From contig CAZRGM010000039.1 in NCBI GenBank assembly GCA_964599635.1, positions 1-64,000 on the forward strand: a stretch of 64,000 bases of DNA, given 5' to 3'. This DNA comes from WJMT01 sp964599635. GTDB taxonomy: Bacteria; Acidobacteriota; Aminicenantia; Aminicenantales; Aminicenantaceae. Both the position numbers and the translations under genes were made by a program. The notes under the pieces were generated by a model. That model was not told the DNA's origin. It searched no databases and was given only the letters and a program-made list of their open reading frames with translations. Positions 20,702 through 29,525 of the stretch are shown here, one piece after another. The number at the start of each line of letters is the position of its first letter. Positions within the stretch are counted from its first letter, which is position 1.

Positions 20702-22854
20702 GAAGTTTGCCCCTTTCTTTCGTTTAGTTTTATAGGAAAAATAAGTGAAAAAGCACTTCCTTCACCCTTTTGACTTTTCACTTGAACTTTTCCTTCATGA
20801 GCTTCCATCACCTGCTTGACCAGGGTCAATCCAAGGCCTGTCCCTCCAAGGGATTTTTGGTCTGTGTTTTTTCCTTGGTAAAATTTATCGAAAATTTTAT
20901 CCATCTCACTGGAGTCTATGCCCATTCCTTTGTCCTTGATATCCACTTGGATGGTTTCTCCCTCTTTTTTTGCTGCAACTAAAATCGCTTTTTGATCCGG
21001 AGAAAATTTAACCGCATTCTCTAAAAGATTACTCAGAGCCAGTGAGAAAGCTTCCCTATCTATATTGATCGAAGGGATGTTGGGTTCTATCTGGGCTTTG
21101 ATTTTAATCTTTTCATAGATTTTATTCTTTTTAAAATCAGCTATCTCTTCTTTGATTTGTTGACCTATATCTGTTTTCTGGAAAGTATATCGTTTCTTTT
21201 GGGCATCCACTTTGGAATAATCCAGGATATTTCTGACCAGGCTTCCCAGTTTATTGACATCTTTGGATATGATGGAGTAGTATTTTTTTCTTTTATTAAG
21301 AGAGGAGACTTTTCCTTTCTGGAGCCTTTCCATCAATGTTTTAATAGCTGTTATAGGAGTTTTAAATTCGTGGGATACAGAAGAGACAAAATCAGATTTT
21401 AATCTTAAGATCTCCATTTCATGGGATACTGTCCTGACCACAAGGAAAGCTCCAAAGGTGAGAAGGATGAGGATGGTCAGAATAGTCCAAAAATAAAAAC
21501 TTTTTCTTAAGTTCATCACATTGAAATCCCCGTTTTCAGCTGAAAAAAAATTAACTCTCCAGGGAGGAAAATTTTCATCAAAGTATGTTTCAACCATGGC
21601 AGTACTCGAGGAGGAATCCCCGATTTGGATTAGATTTTCTCCTGAAAGATTAGAAATGGATAAAGACACCTCCTGCGAGAAAGGAAATTCATCCATTATT
21701 CTTTCGACTTCTTGATGAATGAGATGTTGATTGTTGATTTTGATTCCCAGCAGTCCTTGAAAGTCTGCTGCTTGATCCCGGGGAATTACAGTGGCAATAA
21801 CCATGTAATCTTTTTGACTTAAAGGCCTTGTGTAGTGAAAGGAATTAGAAGTGGAAAGGGGAGACATACTTATTCTCCTCCGCAGTTCAGGCAGGATAGA
21901 GTTTTCAATGTTTTTGGATATTTCCCACTTTTCTTTAATTTTCTGGTGAAGTTCTTTTAATTGTTTGAATTCCTTATGGTAATTGTTATTCTCTAAGGCT
22001 TTTTTATCAGATGAAAAAAAGTCTGATATGCCTTTTTCTATCCTGGAGGAATAAGTGTTGAATTGATCCGCATCGAGATACCATTCCATTTGGAGAAGGT
22101 CTCTGTATAGATCAAGAGATTTGGTTATGAAATTCTCCTGATCTCCTTTGCTTTGATAGCAATCGATAATCTGAAGTCTGGCTATAAGGTCCAATGGGAG
22201 TGACGCGGAAGTGGTGTACCCGGTGTATTCTTCACAGATTCGAGAGTAATATTGTATGGATTTGTCATAATTTTCTAACTTTTTATAACATCTCGCCATA
22301 TTGTTGAGCATCCGGGCTTGGATTTCTTTATTTTGGGAACGGGGAAAAATTTGTTCATACAGGACCACTGCCCTGGAGAAATCATTCTGGCTGAATTCTA
22401 ACTTTTGAGCGTTTTCCAGCCTTTCTCTTTGGCTTTCGTTTACAGGAGATAAAACCGTTGTTTCTCTAAAAGGCTGTGTTGGCATAAAAAGAGGGAATAG
22501 AGTCTCCTCATCCGGATAATCCAAAAAAACAGATTTGATAAGGGGATCGTCATTAAACCGACGGCTCAGCAGATCCTTTATAGCAGCATAATTTTTTTCT
22601 TGGAAACATGGATTCTGAACTAAATTCTGAAGAGCGAGGTCTAAATCTTCAAACCGTGATTGGAGCTGGTTTTCTAAAAATTCGGCTGCCCGTCTTTGTT
22701 CGTTTTCAAGCTGTTTAAGCTGCCTGAATCTTTCGTTTCTTATGGATCTGACGCCGAAAATGCTGAGCGCAATGGAGGGCAGAAATATGAAGAGAAAAAA
22801 AATAAGGATGAGCTTTTTCTGTCTCTTAAGAGCAATTTTAAGATTATTAAGCAT
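20698..22854 (-). CDS. membrane sensor histidine kinase with TPR-containing sensor
   Basis: The 718-residue kinase has a first membrane helix (about 15-35), a large extracytoplasmic sensor with TPR-like helices (about 150-260) and a second helix (about 450-475). The transmitter has HisKA with SHEFKTPITAIK (His495) and an HATPase with N-, G1- and G2-box motifs (NLLENAVKF, DKGMGI, GGTGLGLTLVKQV). The kinase gene lies first and the regulator second, overlapping by 4 bases. Ligand unknown. The TPR sensor may read the state of a protein assembly in the periplasm, perhaps the propeller/TPR protein encoded downstream. Confidence 0.92.
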   Translation of the reverse strand: MLNNLKIALKRQKKLILIFFLFIFLPSIALSIFGVRSIRNERFRQLKQLENEQRRAAEFLENQLQSRFEDLDLALQNLVQNPCFQEKNYAAIKDLLSRRFNDDPLIKSVFLDYPDEETLFPLFMPTQPFRETTVLSPVNESQRERLENAQKLEFSQNDFSRAVVLYEQIFPRSQNKEIQARMLNNMARCYKKLENYDKSIQYYSRICEEYTGYTTSASLPLDLIARLQIIDCYQSKGDQENFITKSLDLYRDLLQMEWYLDADQFNTYSSRIEKGISDFFSSDKKALENNNYHKEFKQLKELHQKIKEKWEISKNIENSILPELRRRISMSPLSTSNSFHYTRPLSQKDYMVIATVIPRDQAADFQGLLGIKINNQHLIHQEVERIMDEFPFSQEVSLSISNLSGENLIQIGDSSSSTAMVETYFDENFPPWRVNFFSAENGDFNVMNLRKSFYFWTILTILILLTFGAFLVVRTVSHEMEILRLKSDFVSSVSHEFKTPITAIKTLMERLQKGKVSSLNKRKKYYSIISKDVNKLGSLVRNILDYSKVDAQKKRYTFQKTDIGQQIKEEIADFKKNKIYEKIKIKAQIEPNIPSINIDREAFSLALSNLLENAVKFSPDQKAILVAAKKEGETIQVDIKDKGMGIDSSEMDKIFDKFYQGKNTDQKSLGGTGLGLTLVKQVMEAHEGKVQVKSQKGEGSAFSLIFPIKLNERKGQTS

Positions 22855-22966
22855 ATTTATTAAGAGGATAAACAGATCTTCTATTAAACCGCTGTCCCGA
22901 AGTCTGCCTTTGTTTAAAAGTTACGTCACTCGAATGATTCTGTCAAGCGAACCTCTTTTGCAGCTT

Positions 22967-23380
22967 TTATTCCTGGGAGACAATCTTATGGGCCCATTCA
23001 ATAACGGGAATGAGTCGATCCGGGGAGAGTCTCTTGAGTTCTTGATAGGGAACCCATCGGTATTCATGGTGCTCTGGTCTTCCCAGTTCCGGATTGACTG
23101 AAAAAGTCACCTTGGATTGGGAGGTTTTTGCGATATAATACCGGGCGATTTTTTTGCCTCCCCTGTAGGGTTCTGTTTCTTTATACTCATGGCCCCAGGG
23201 GAAATCAAGGTCAGAGATTCCAGCTTCTTCTTCAGCCTCCCTTTGGGCTGTTTCCAGAGGGTCTTCGCCCTCTTCCACTTCACCCTTGGGAAAATCCCAG
23301 TTTCGGTAAGCTCTCAAAAAAAGATATTTCCACTCCCCGGATTCCCTGCACACAATCACCAGTCCAGCTGACAATTTCAT
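22967..23380 (-). CDS. Nudix hydrolase, Ap4A-pyrophosphatase-like
   Basis: The 137-residue protein carries a complete Nudix box, GEVEEGEDPLETAQREAEEE followed by AGI (about residues 34-56), which binds Mg2+ and cuts a nucleoside diphosphate linked to another group. The order and short length, with WDFPKG before the box and Y/W-rich strands after, fit the bis(5'-nucleosyl)-tetraphosphatase group, which clears Ap4A. Substrate assignment is tentative. It is a single gene in the gap between the sensor kinase and the divergent propeller lipoprotein. Confidence 0.88.
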   Translation of the reverse strand: MKLSAGLVIVCRESGEWKYLFLRAYRNWDFPKGEVEEGEDPLETAQREAEEEAGISDLDFPWGHEYKETEPYRGGKKIARYYIAKTSQSKVTFSVNPELGRPEHHEYRWVPYQELKRLSPDRLIPVIEWAHKIVSQE

Positions 23381-23445
23381 ATTGGTATTATGCTATCACA
23401 CTTGAGTATTTTAATGAATGATAAGAATCAAGTTAAGATTATTTA

Positions 23446-23475
23446 TTGACTTTAATCGGAGTATTTATCTATCAT
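23446..23475 (+). promoter_or_regulatory. candidate promoter for the propeller lipoprotein gene
   Basis: TTGACT (23446-23451) and TATCAT (23470-23475) are separated by 18 bases and lie 30 bases upstream of the ATG at 23506. TTGACT also forms the -35 box of the candidate promoters at 27604 and 44809. Confidence 0.35.
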
Positions 23476-23505
23476 TGAAACCAAAGCATAAAGGGATAAC
23501 TTGAG

Positions 23506-24606
23506 ATGAAAAATTTTATAAAAAAAATGAATATCGTTTTAATAGTAGCTGTGGTTCTGTTTTCTTTTCACTGCGCCCAGGACAAATGGGAAGGGGAGAT
23601 TTATACCCAAGGGGATGTGAAGGTTGTAGAAAATAAAGGTGCAGGACTGTGGGAAGGAGATGAGGGGAAGGATATTTCGTTTGAAGAAAGCCTAACTCTA
23701 GGCCAGGAACAAGGCGAAGATCATCTTATGTTTTACCGGCTCAGGGATTTGACAGTGGACTCTGACTTGAATCTATATGTTTTGGATGCCGGGAATCACA
23801 GAATCCTTAAATTTGATAAAAATGGGGAGTTTTTGTGGGAAACCGGACGAAAAGGACAGGGACCCGGTGAATTTCAGTATCCCCGAAATATCACTTTTTC
23901 TCCGGAAAAGGAACTGGTGGTGGGAGACGGGCGCCGTGTTCATTTTTTCAGCAAGCAAGGAGAATACCTAAGGTCCATTAGGATTGATAAATCTTATCAT
24001 GATTTCTATTTTCTTTCGGATGGAAGGATTTTAGTGAATCTTTTTGTAAGCGGAAGGCCGGGAGCGGCTGCGGAATATTGCACCAGTGAAGGTAAATTCA
24101 TAAAAAAATTTCCTGATGAGTATAGATATGGACCCGAGGGATCTCCAATGGGCGGCGTATCCATAGGAGGTGGCGGCATTCAATTGATAGGGGATAAAAT
24201 ATATTTTTCTCTTCCGGATCAAATTGAAATCAGAACATATGACCTTGAAGGAAATCTTTTAATCAAGATCAAAAGAAACATAAAGCTCAAGCCCCCCAAT
24301 ATTAAGGTTGTGAATATCAATGGTCATTCCGGAGTATCGGTGGGGCCTTCAGACTGTTCCGGACCCTGCTATAAGATGGGTCAAAAATACCTTATCAACT
24401 GTCTGAGGATGGTAGAGAAGAAAGACGAGAGAAAATATGATATTCAGAAATTTTTAGAATTTTTCAATTCTGAGGGACAGTTTCTTAAAAGAATTGAATT
24501 ACCCGAAAACAGAGAGCTAATTGCCATTGATTCCCAGGAGAATCTTTACTTTATCCAGACCAATCCTTTCCCAAAAATCATCCGTGCCTCCTTAAAAATA
24601 CAATAG
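23506..24606 (+). CDS. six-bladed propeller (NHL-type) lipoprotein
   Basis: The 366-residue exported protein has a signal peptide with lipobox FSFHC (Cys about 23), so it is membrane-anchored. The rest is a six-bladed beta-propeller of NHL-like repeats; a typical blade is LNLYVLDAGNHRILKFDKNG (about 85-104), followed by GQGPGEFQYPRNI. These domains bind peptides, glycans or proteins and have no visible enzyme site. It is a paralogue of the protein at 24880-26004: both share WxGEIY near the start and the GxxGQGPGE(F/Y) blade. The two genes converge on a 39-aa exported remnant. Confidence 0.85.
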   Translation: MKNFIKKMNIVLIVAVVLFSFHCAQDKWEGEIYTQGDVKVVENKGAGLWEGDEGKDISFEESLTLGQEQGEDHLMFYRLRDLTVDSDLNLYVLDAGNHRILKFDKNGEFLWETGRKGQGPGEFQYPRNITFSPEKELVVGDGRRVHFFSKQGEYLRSIRIDKSYHDFYFLSDGRILVNLFVSGRPGAAAEYCTSEGKFIKKFPDEYRYGPEGSPMGGVSIGGGGIQLIGDKIYFSLPDQIEIRTYDLEGNLLIKIKRNIKLKPPNIKVVNINGHSGVSVGPSDCSGPCYKMGQKYLINCLRMVEKKDERKYDIQKFLEFFNSEGQFLKRIELPENRELIAIDSQENLYFIQTNPFPKIIRASLKIQ

Positions 24607-24730
24607 AAACAGTGACGTCATACCTGTTTTCCTAATTTTTTTCCTTAAATAATTCTAAGAATTTATGGAAATAAAATATAATACTGAACCGGACTAAGAG
24701 AAAATACGTATTGATTAGAAGGAGGAGTTC

Positions 24731-24850
24731 ATGAAAATAAAAACAGAGCATTTCATTTTATGTTTGTGTCTCATTTTAATGTTTATCCCTCAATCAGCCT
24801 TTTCTGGACAGCCAGATGGAATTTATGAAGCGGAACGGATTAAGGAATAA
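24731..24850 (+). pseudogene. 39-aa exported remnant with signal peptide
   Basis: The ORF has a good ribosome binding site (GGAGGAG, 4 bases before ATG), then a clear signal peptide ending near SAFS and only about 14 mature residues before a stop codon. The strong start signals and abrupt end suggest the N-terminal stub of a larger exported protein cut off by deletion. A genuine small secreted peptide cannot be excluded. Confidence 0.5.
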
Positions 24851-24879
24851 AATTCTCCTCAGATTGTTAATAATTCAGA

Positions 24880-26004
24880 TTACCAATTCTTCCATTTCAT
24901 TTTATATCGGTTAATCGAAAAGTATCCCTCTGGGTCCTGTTTGAGGGTGTAAAGCTTCCCTTTTTTAAAAAGAAAGGGTCTGACGGGGAGCTTCATTCTG
25001 GCTATGTATCTTCCGTCAGCGTCCAGGATATCATAAGTGGTTTCTTTTTCTTCTGTTTTATCAAAGATGCCTATATAGATTCTTCCTTTGTCATCTGTGA
25101 GGATAGAATGAAATGCCGGATGAAATTTTGGTAACCTCTGCTGGAATTGGGGGCCTGGAGGTCTGCCTCCGAATTTAACTTTGATTTGTTCTGCATATTG
25201 CTTTTCATCCACTGGAATTGGGTCATAATTCTTGAGGATTCGGGTGGTGAGCTCGCCTCGAGTGTTCTGGATTTTGATCTCATACCGGTCCGAATAGCCC
25301 CATATAATTTCATCTTTTTTTGTCAGGCACCAATGAATGTCAGGAACAATTGATTCTAAAATGGGAATTTTTTCTCTTTCAAAAGAATCAATCACTTCTA
25401 TTTTTTTAAAATTTACATCAAACCGGATGAGCTGGTAAGTGTTTTTATGTTCAGATACCAGTTGCTGGACAATAAATTCTTGGTTGGAATTCATTTCAAT
25501 ATCCCGGAGCTGTCCTTTTTTAAAGGTACTGATGTGTTTGATATACTCTCCGTCAGGGGAATAGGTAATGATTTTCCGGTAGATGATGTCAAAAACAACC
25601 AGTCTGTTGTTGTTCACACTAATATCCCAAGGCCATCCATATTCTCCGGGCCCCTGCCCAGGTTTCCCCACAGATCCCAGGAATTCACCCTTGCTGTTGA
25701 ATTTTTTTATGGATTTCTGATTGGGATCCAGTACGTAGATGTTTCCATGGTCGTCCACACACAACTCTTTGATGTTGGTGAATAGGTATTCCTCTTTTTG
25801 GACATCCCTTCCGCCTAAAGAAAGCTCTAATTCAAGGTCAAACACATCCTTCTCGTACATAGGTTTTTTGGGATTCCGAATAATTTTTACCCCATCTACT
25901 TCATAAATCTCGCCCTGCCACTCGGACTTTTGCTTTCCACAAAAATTGAGAATCAAGAGAAAAATTAGGGAATAAACAGCTAATGATTTTGTCTTTTTTA
26001 TCAT
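24880..26004 (-). CDS. six-bladed propeller (NHL-type) lipoprotein
   Basis: The 374-residue protein is a paralogue of the one encoded at 23506. It has a signal peptide with lipobox LNFC (Cys about 22) and then a six-bladed propeller whose clearest blade is GNIYVLDPNQKSIKKFNSKG (about 90-109) followed by GKPGQGPGEYGWPWDI. The N-terminal EWQGEIYEVDGVKII matches the paralogue. The role is probably ligand or protein binding on the outside of the membrane. No catalytic motif is seen. Confidence 0.85.
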   Translation of the reverse strand: MIKKTKSLAVYSLIFLLILNFCGKQKSEWQGEIYEVDGVKIIRNPKKPMYEKDVFDLELELSLGGRDVQKEEYLFTNIKELCVDDHGNIYVLDPNQKSIKKFNSKGEFLGSVGKPGQGPGEYGWPWDISVNNNRLVVFDIIYRKIITYSPDGEYIKHISTFKKGQLRDIEMNSNQEFIVQQLVSEHKNTYQLIRFDVNFKKIEVIDSFEREKIPILESIVPDIHWCLTKKDEIIWGYSDRYEIKIQNTRGELTTRILKNYDPIPVDEKQYAEQIKVKFGGRPPGPQFQQRLPKFHPAFHSILTDDKGRIYIGIFDKTEEKETTYDILDADGRYIARMKLPVRPFLFKKGKLYTLKQDPEGYFSINRYKMKWKNW

Positions 26005-26097
26005 CTTTTTCCCCTAATCATCATGTTCGACTCATTTATATCTTTTCAATATTTTTTCATGAAGAAAAGTCATAAAAAGAGAGCTAAATGTTTGTCA

Positions 26098-26805
26098 TTA
26101 TATAAGCGGCTTCTTATTGGGAGATCGAAAAAAGTCAAAGATGACGATAAGATTAGTGAAAAAGCTGACTATTAGTAGAGTAAAAATCGCAATATCAAGT
26201 CGGTTTATTACAGAGAAAAATAATATCAAAAAAAGAAGAAGAGCTCTTGATTCGCTGGTATCTCCTCTAGTTTTATTTTGGAAGTAATTAATAGTGATGT
26301 AATAAAGACAGACATGCAGAAAATAGAGGGCAGATCCTAGAAAGACGAGAATAAGGAATAGGTTCTGTCCCGTGTGTCTGTATAAGCCGAATCCGATCGA
26401 ACCAATCAGCAGAAACTCTGCGATTCTGTCTAAGAAAATGTCCAGATATTTACCGTATTCTGTCCCTAAGTCTTTGACGCGGGCCAGCATTCCATCAGCG
26501 CAGTCCACGATTGAAGACAGCTCAGCCAAGATTCCTCCTGCAATAAACCAAGTTGGGCTGCCCATTGCAAAACAGACTGCTCCCATGACCCCAATTATAA
26601 AGGAGGTTACTGAGAGTTGATTAGGAGTGATTTTTGTGGGCTTCAGTGCTTTGACAATAGGCCAAGCCAAAGGCCGATTTATCCAAACGTTTATCCTAAT
26701 ATAGCGGCTAATTATAGGATGTCCGGTCTTGTTCGTTGCCTTCACATATTCACTATTTGCGGTAAAGTTTTGTGTAGATTTCATTTTTTGCATAATCAAA
26801 ATCAT
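26098..26805 (-). CDS. CDP-alcohol phosphatidyltransferase (possible DIPPS-like)
   Basis: This integral membrane enzyme joins a CMP-activated alcohol to a second alcohol. The full signature of the family is present: DCADGMLARVKDLGTEYGKY followed by LDIFLD (D-x2-D-G-x2-A-R-x8-G-x3-D-x3-D, about residues 97-122), with several membrane helices after it. Its N-terminal region overlaps the end of the upstream nucleotidyltransferase gene, so the true start may be ATG 26784 or later. In split inositol-phosphate systems (IPCT plus DIPPS) the two activities are paired like this. The alcohol cannot be read from the sequence. Confidence 0.85.
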   Translation of the reverse strand: MILIMQKMKSTQNFTANSEYVKATNKTGHPIISRYIRINVWINRPLAWPIVKALKPTKITPNQLSVTSFIIGVMGAVCFAMGSPTWFIAGGILAELSSIVDCADGMLARVKDLGTEYGKYLDIFLDRIAEFLLIGSIGFGLYRHTGQNLFLILVFLGSALYFLHVCLYYITINYFQNKTRGDTSESRALLLFLILFFSVINRLDIAIFTLLIVSFFTNLIVIFDFFRSPNKKPLI

Positions 26806-27478
26806 TTTGGGTGTCGATTTCTGTCCAAGGTTTATTGGTCAGAAGAATTCCAAATGGATAGTTTTTATGAGCTAAAAGGTCAAATCCTTTCTCAAAAAAA
26901 TGATTGTTCTCTCCCTTCTGTTCCAAAAGATCGAATTCTTTCGCCAGAGGCATGATAGTATCAGAAGAGATTTTATTGATGCCTATGGCTTCTCCTATGC
27001 ATTTAGATGGATTCAGAGTTTTGCCGATTCTGGATATGAACCCATTCTGTGCACTGACCTTAACTTCTTCCTTATCCAAATTGATGCTGTTGTCCACAAT
27101 CACACAGTTTTTTTGAGGATGGTTGAGAAGATCAATAAGGATGGTTCGGTCAAAAATCATGTCTCCGTTAATCAAAATGAAGTCGTCATCCAATTGTTTT
27201 AGAGCCAGATTGAGAGAAAAGGCTGTGTTGGTTCTTAAATAGTAGGGATTCGTTAAAGTCTTTATATCAGAATAACCCTGTGATCGAACAAGGGTCTTGA
27301 TTTTTTCTTCTTGAAATCCAGTGATCAGCCAAATTTTATCAATACCAACTGTTTTAAAATTTTCGATGATGTATTCTAGAAGAGTTTTGGAGCCGATCTT
27401 GAGAAGGCACTTGGGGACTTCCTGAGTGTAGGGAAGGAGTCTAATTCCTCTGCCCGCACATAAAACAACTGCTTTCAT
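26753..27478 (-). CDS. sugar/alcohol-phosphate nucleotidyltransferase (IPCT- or LicC-like)
   Basis: The 241-residue enzyme activates a phosphorylated alcohol or sugar with a nucleotide. The N-terminal CAGRGIRLLPYTQEVPKCLL is the nucleotide-binding signature, ITGFQEEKI follows, and ILINGDMIFD (about 102-111) carries the metal-binding Asp. The pattern YLRTNTAFSLNLAL resembles the cytidylyltransferases for choline phosphate (LicC) and inositol-1-phosphate (IPCT). It precedes and overlaps a CDP-alcohol transferase gene, which supports a CDP-alcohol product. Inositol, choline and other alcohols remain possible. Confidence 0.82.
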   Translation of the reverse strand: MKAVVLCAGRGIRLLPYTQEVPKCLLKIGSKTLLEYIIENFKTVGIDKIWLITGFQEEKIKTLVRSQGYSDIKTLTNPYYLRTNTAFSLNLALKQLDDDFILINGDMIFDRTILIDLLNHPQKNCVIVDNSINLDKEEVKVSAQNGFISRIGKTLNPSKCIGEAIGINKISSDTIMPLAKEFDLLEQKGENNHFFEKGFDLLAHKNYPFGILLTNKPWTEIDTQNDFDYAKNEIYTKLYRK

Positions 27479-27603
27479 AAGTTCAGAAAAATTTAGAATA
27501 TTTTTTGACCGTCATTATTATATAAAAAAAGGAGAACAAATGTAAAATTATTCATAACCTTAACTCATGAATAATCCAGACTGAATAATTTATAAATTTT
27601 TTA

Positions 27604-27632
27604 TTGACTTCACTGATCGTAATTGATAAAAA
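27604..27632 (+). promoter_or_regulatory. candidate promoter of the DUF378 gene
   Basis: TTGACT (27604-27609) and TAAAAA (27627-27632) are separated by 17 bases and lie 51 bases before the ATG at 27684. The gene also has GGAG six bases upstream. Confidence 0.45.
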
Positions 27633-27683
27633 GAAAGAGAAGGAAATAAGCTTTAATCAATTTAAATTTCGAAGGAGAACAGA

Positions 27684-27890
27684 ATGGGTAAACTCAATGT
27701 TTTGGGATGGATTTGTATGATTCTTATTATCATTGGAGGTTTAAACTGGCTGCTGGTAGGGATTTTTTCATTCGATTTAGTAGCCGCTATATTTGGTGCC
27801 ATGTCTATTATCTCTAGGATCATCTATATTCTGGTAGGAGTGGCTGCCCTTTATGTTTTGATATTTATGCTTCCCAAAGCAGGCAAGTAA
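27684..27890 (+). CDS. DUF378-family small membrane protein
   Basis: The 68-residue protein has two membrane helices (about 7-28 and 40-62). The first helix carries IIGGLNWLLVGIFSFDLVAA, the hallmark of the DUF378 (YuzA-like) family, whose function is unknown. GGAG precedes the ATG by 6 bases. It is a single-gene unit with its own promoter-like sequence. Confidence 0.85.
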   Translation: MGKLNVLGWICMILIIIGGLNWLLVGIFSFDLVAAIFGAMSIISRIIYILVGVAALYVLIFMLPKAGK

Positions 27891-28080
27891 GCCGCTTTAA
27901 CTTCTTTTCAATTCTTTTTTAATTTTAATCTGAATCTCTAAAGTATATATCTTAAATTGTGTAAGGATTGAGGGGTTTTTATTTTTATTGAGGAGCTCTC
28001 TTTTTGGTATTGAGGGCGATATCCGTCACCATATCAAAGAATTCAGAGACAGATTAAAAAACAATTATAGATCTATACCT

Positions 28081-28668
28081 TTATGAGGCGGGAACTTTTT
28101 TTCTTCTTTTTATGAATATGATGATTAGATTCATAACACCGGTTAAAAGAACCAAGTAAGTACTCGCCCATACAAGGGACGCAGGTTTTCCAAAGATATA
28201 GGCTAAAATTGGGGAGAATAAAAAAATAAAGACTGGAGCGGTTCCCAATTTCCCAATGAAAAAAGCGACAAGAAGAGCCGGAACAACACTGATGACTAAT
28301 TCCAGGGGAATATAATAGATCAATATTCCGATTACAGACGCAGCACCCTTTCCGCCGGAGAATTTGTAGTAGATGGGAAAACAGTGTCCGATGACACCCA
28401 AAGAAGCAGCCATAATGATAGAGGGCGGGTAGAGTCCCAGGGCTTCCCCAATCAAAACAATGACCAAAGTTTTGGCAATATCCAGAAGTCCTACCATAAT
28501 CCCAGTCATTTTATTTACATTGACGAGGACATTCAAAGCTCCTGCGTTTTTTATGTCTATTTCTCTTATGTCTTGACCCATATTTTTTTTGGTAAAGATG
28601 TAGCTAAATGAAATTGAGCCCAGAAAGTAGGCAACAATAGCCAGGATAACAGTAAGATAGGTTTCCAT
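28081..28668 (-). CDS. plsY: PlsY-like glycerol-3-phosphate acyltransferase paralogue
   Basis: The 195-residue membrane protein has five or more helices, and its overall plan is that of PlsY, which moves an acyl group from acyl-phosphate to glycerol-3-phosphate. The second PlsY motif is intact: GHCFPIYYKFSGGKGAAS (about residues 96-113). The first motif is degenerate: the usual GSGNxGxTN is replaced by DIKNAGALNV, so the phosphate-binding glycine and serine are missing. It may be a paralogue with altered activity rather than the housekeeping enzyme. Confidence 0.8.
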   Translation of the reverse strand: METYLTVILAIVAYFLGSISFSYIFTKKNMGQDIREIDIKNAGALNVLVNVNKMTGIMVGLLDIAKTLVIVLIGEALGLYPPSIIMAASLGVIGHCFPIYYKFSGGKGAASVIGILIYYIPLELVISVVPALLVAFFIGKLGTAPVFIFLFSPILAYIFGKPASLVWASTYLVLLTGVMNLIIIFIKRRKKVPAS

Positions 28669-28820
28669 TATATTTTATTATCAGACTAATTCATGGAATT
28701 TGGACTATTCATTATAATAATAAGGTAAAACAGCCCCGTCAATAAATAAAAAATAGAAACGTCCATGTTTTTTTAGTAAAATGCTGTTCTTAAGATTTGG
28801 ACATGTAGAGGAGGATCATC

Positions 28821-29525
28821 ATGAGTCTGATTTCAGCAAAAGAACTGACTAAGATCTATAAAGTGGGTGAAATCCAAGTTGAAGCCTTGAAATCAGTCAG
28901 TTTTGATATTGAACCGTCTTCTTTTGTCTCCTTTGTGGGCCCCTCAGGAAGCGGCAAGACCACACTTTTGAATCTTATTGGATGCTTAGATCGCCCCACA
29001 TCAGGGAGTCTAACTGTGGTCGGAGCAGATACATCCCGACTTTCAAGAAGAGAAGCGGCTGATTTTCGGGGGGAAAAACTAGGATTTATTTTTCAGGATT
29101 TTAATCTGATGCCAGTTTTAACCGTGTATGAAAATGTGGAATATCCGCTGTTGGTGGTTCAAAATGTTTCAGCCTCAGAAAGAAAAAAGAGAATTTTATC
29201 CCTTTTGGATTCCGTGGATATGTTAGATCAAAAAGATAAATATCCTGATCAGATATCAGGAGGTCAGAAACAGAGGGTAGCCGTTGCGCGGGCTTTGATC
29301 ACGAATCCAAGTCTGGTCTTGGCAGATGAACCAACCGCTAACCTGGACAGCAAGACCGCTTTAATGGTCATTGATATTATGCATAAAATGAGAGATGAGT
29401 TTGGAGTAACTTTTATTTTTTCGACTCATGACCGCAAAATTGTTAACGAAGTGGAGACTATCTATACTCTGACAGACGGCATGATAACAGGGAAAGCTGC
29501 AGGAAAGGGAGGCCGTTATGTTTAA
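28821..29525 (+). CDS. LolD/MacB-type ABC transporter ATPase
   Basis: The 234-residue ATPase has Walker A GPSGSGKTT (about 40-48), a Q-loop in FIFQDFNLMP, the signature QISGGQKQRVAVAR (about 142-155), Walker B LVLADEPTANLD and the H-loop in STHD. The MacB/LolD-like length and the overlapping FtsX-type permease identify an exporter of lipids, lipoproteins or peptides across or out of the inner membrane. GGAGG lies upstream of the ATG. It overlaps the permease gene by 8 bases. Confidence 0.92.
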   Translation: MSLISAKELTKIYKVGEIQVEALKSVSFDIEPSSFVSFVGPSGSGKTTLLNLIGCLDRPTSGSLTVVGADTSRLSRREAADFRGEKLGFIFQDFNLMPVLTVYENVEYPLLVVQNVSASERKKRILSLLDSVDMLDQKDKYPDQISGGQKQRVAVARALITNPSLVLADEPTANLDSKTALMVIDIMHKMRDEFGVTFIFSTHDRKIVNEVETIYTLTDGMITGKAAGKGGRYV

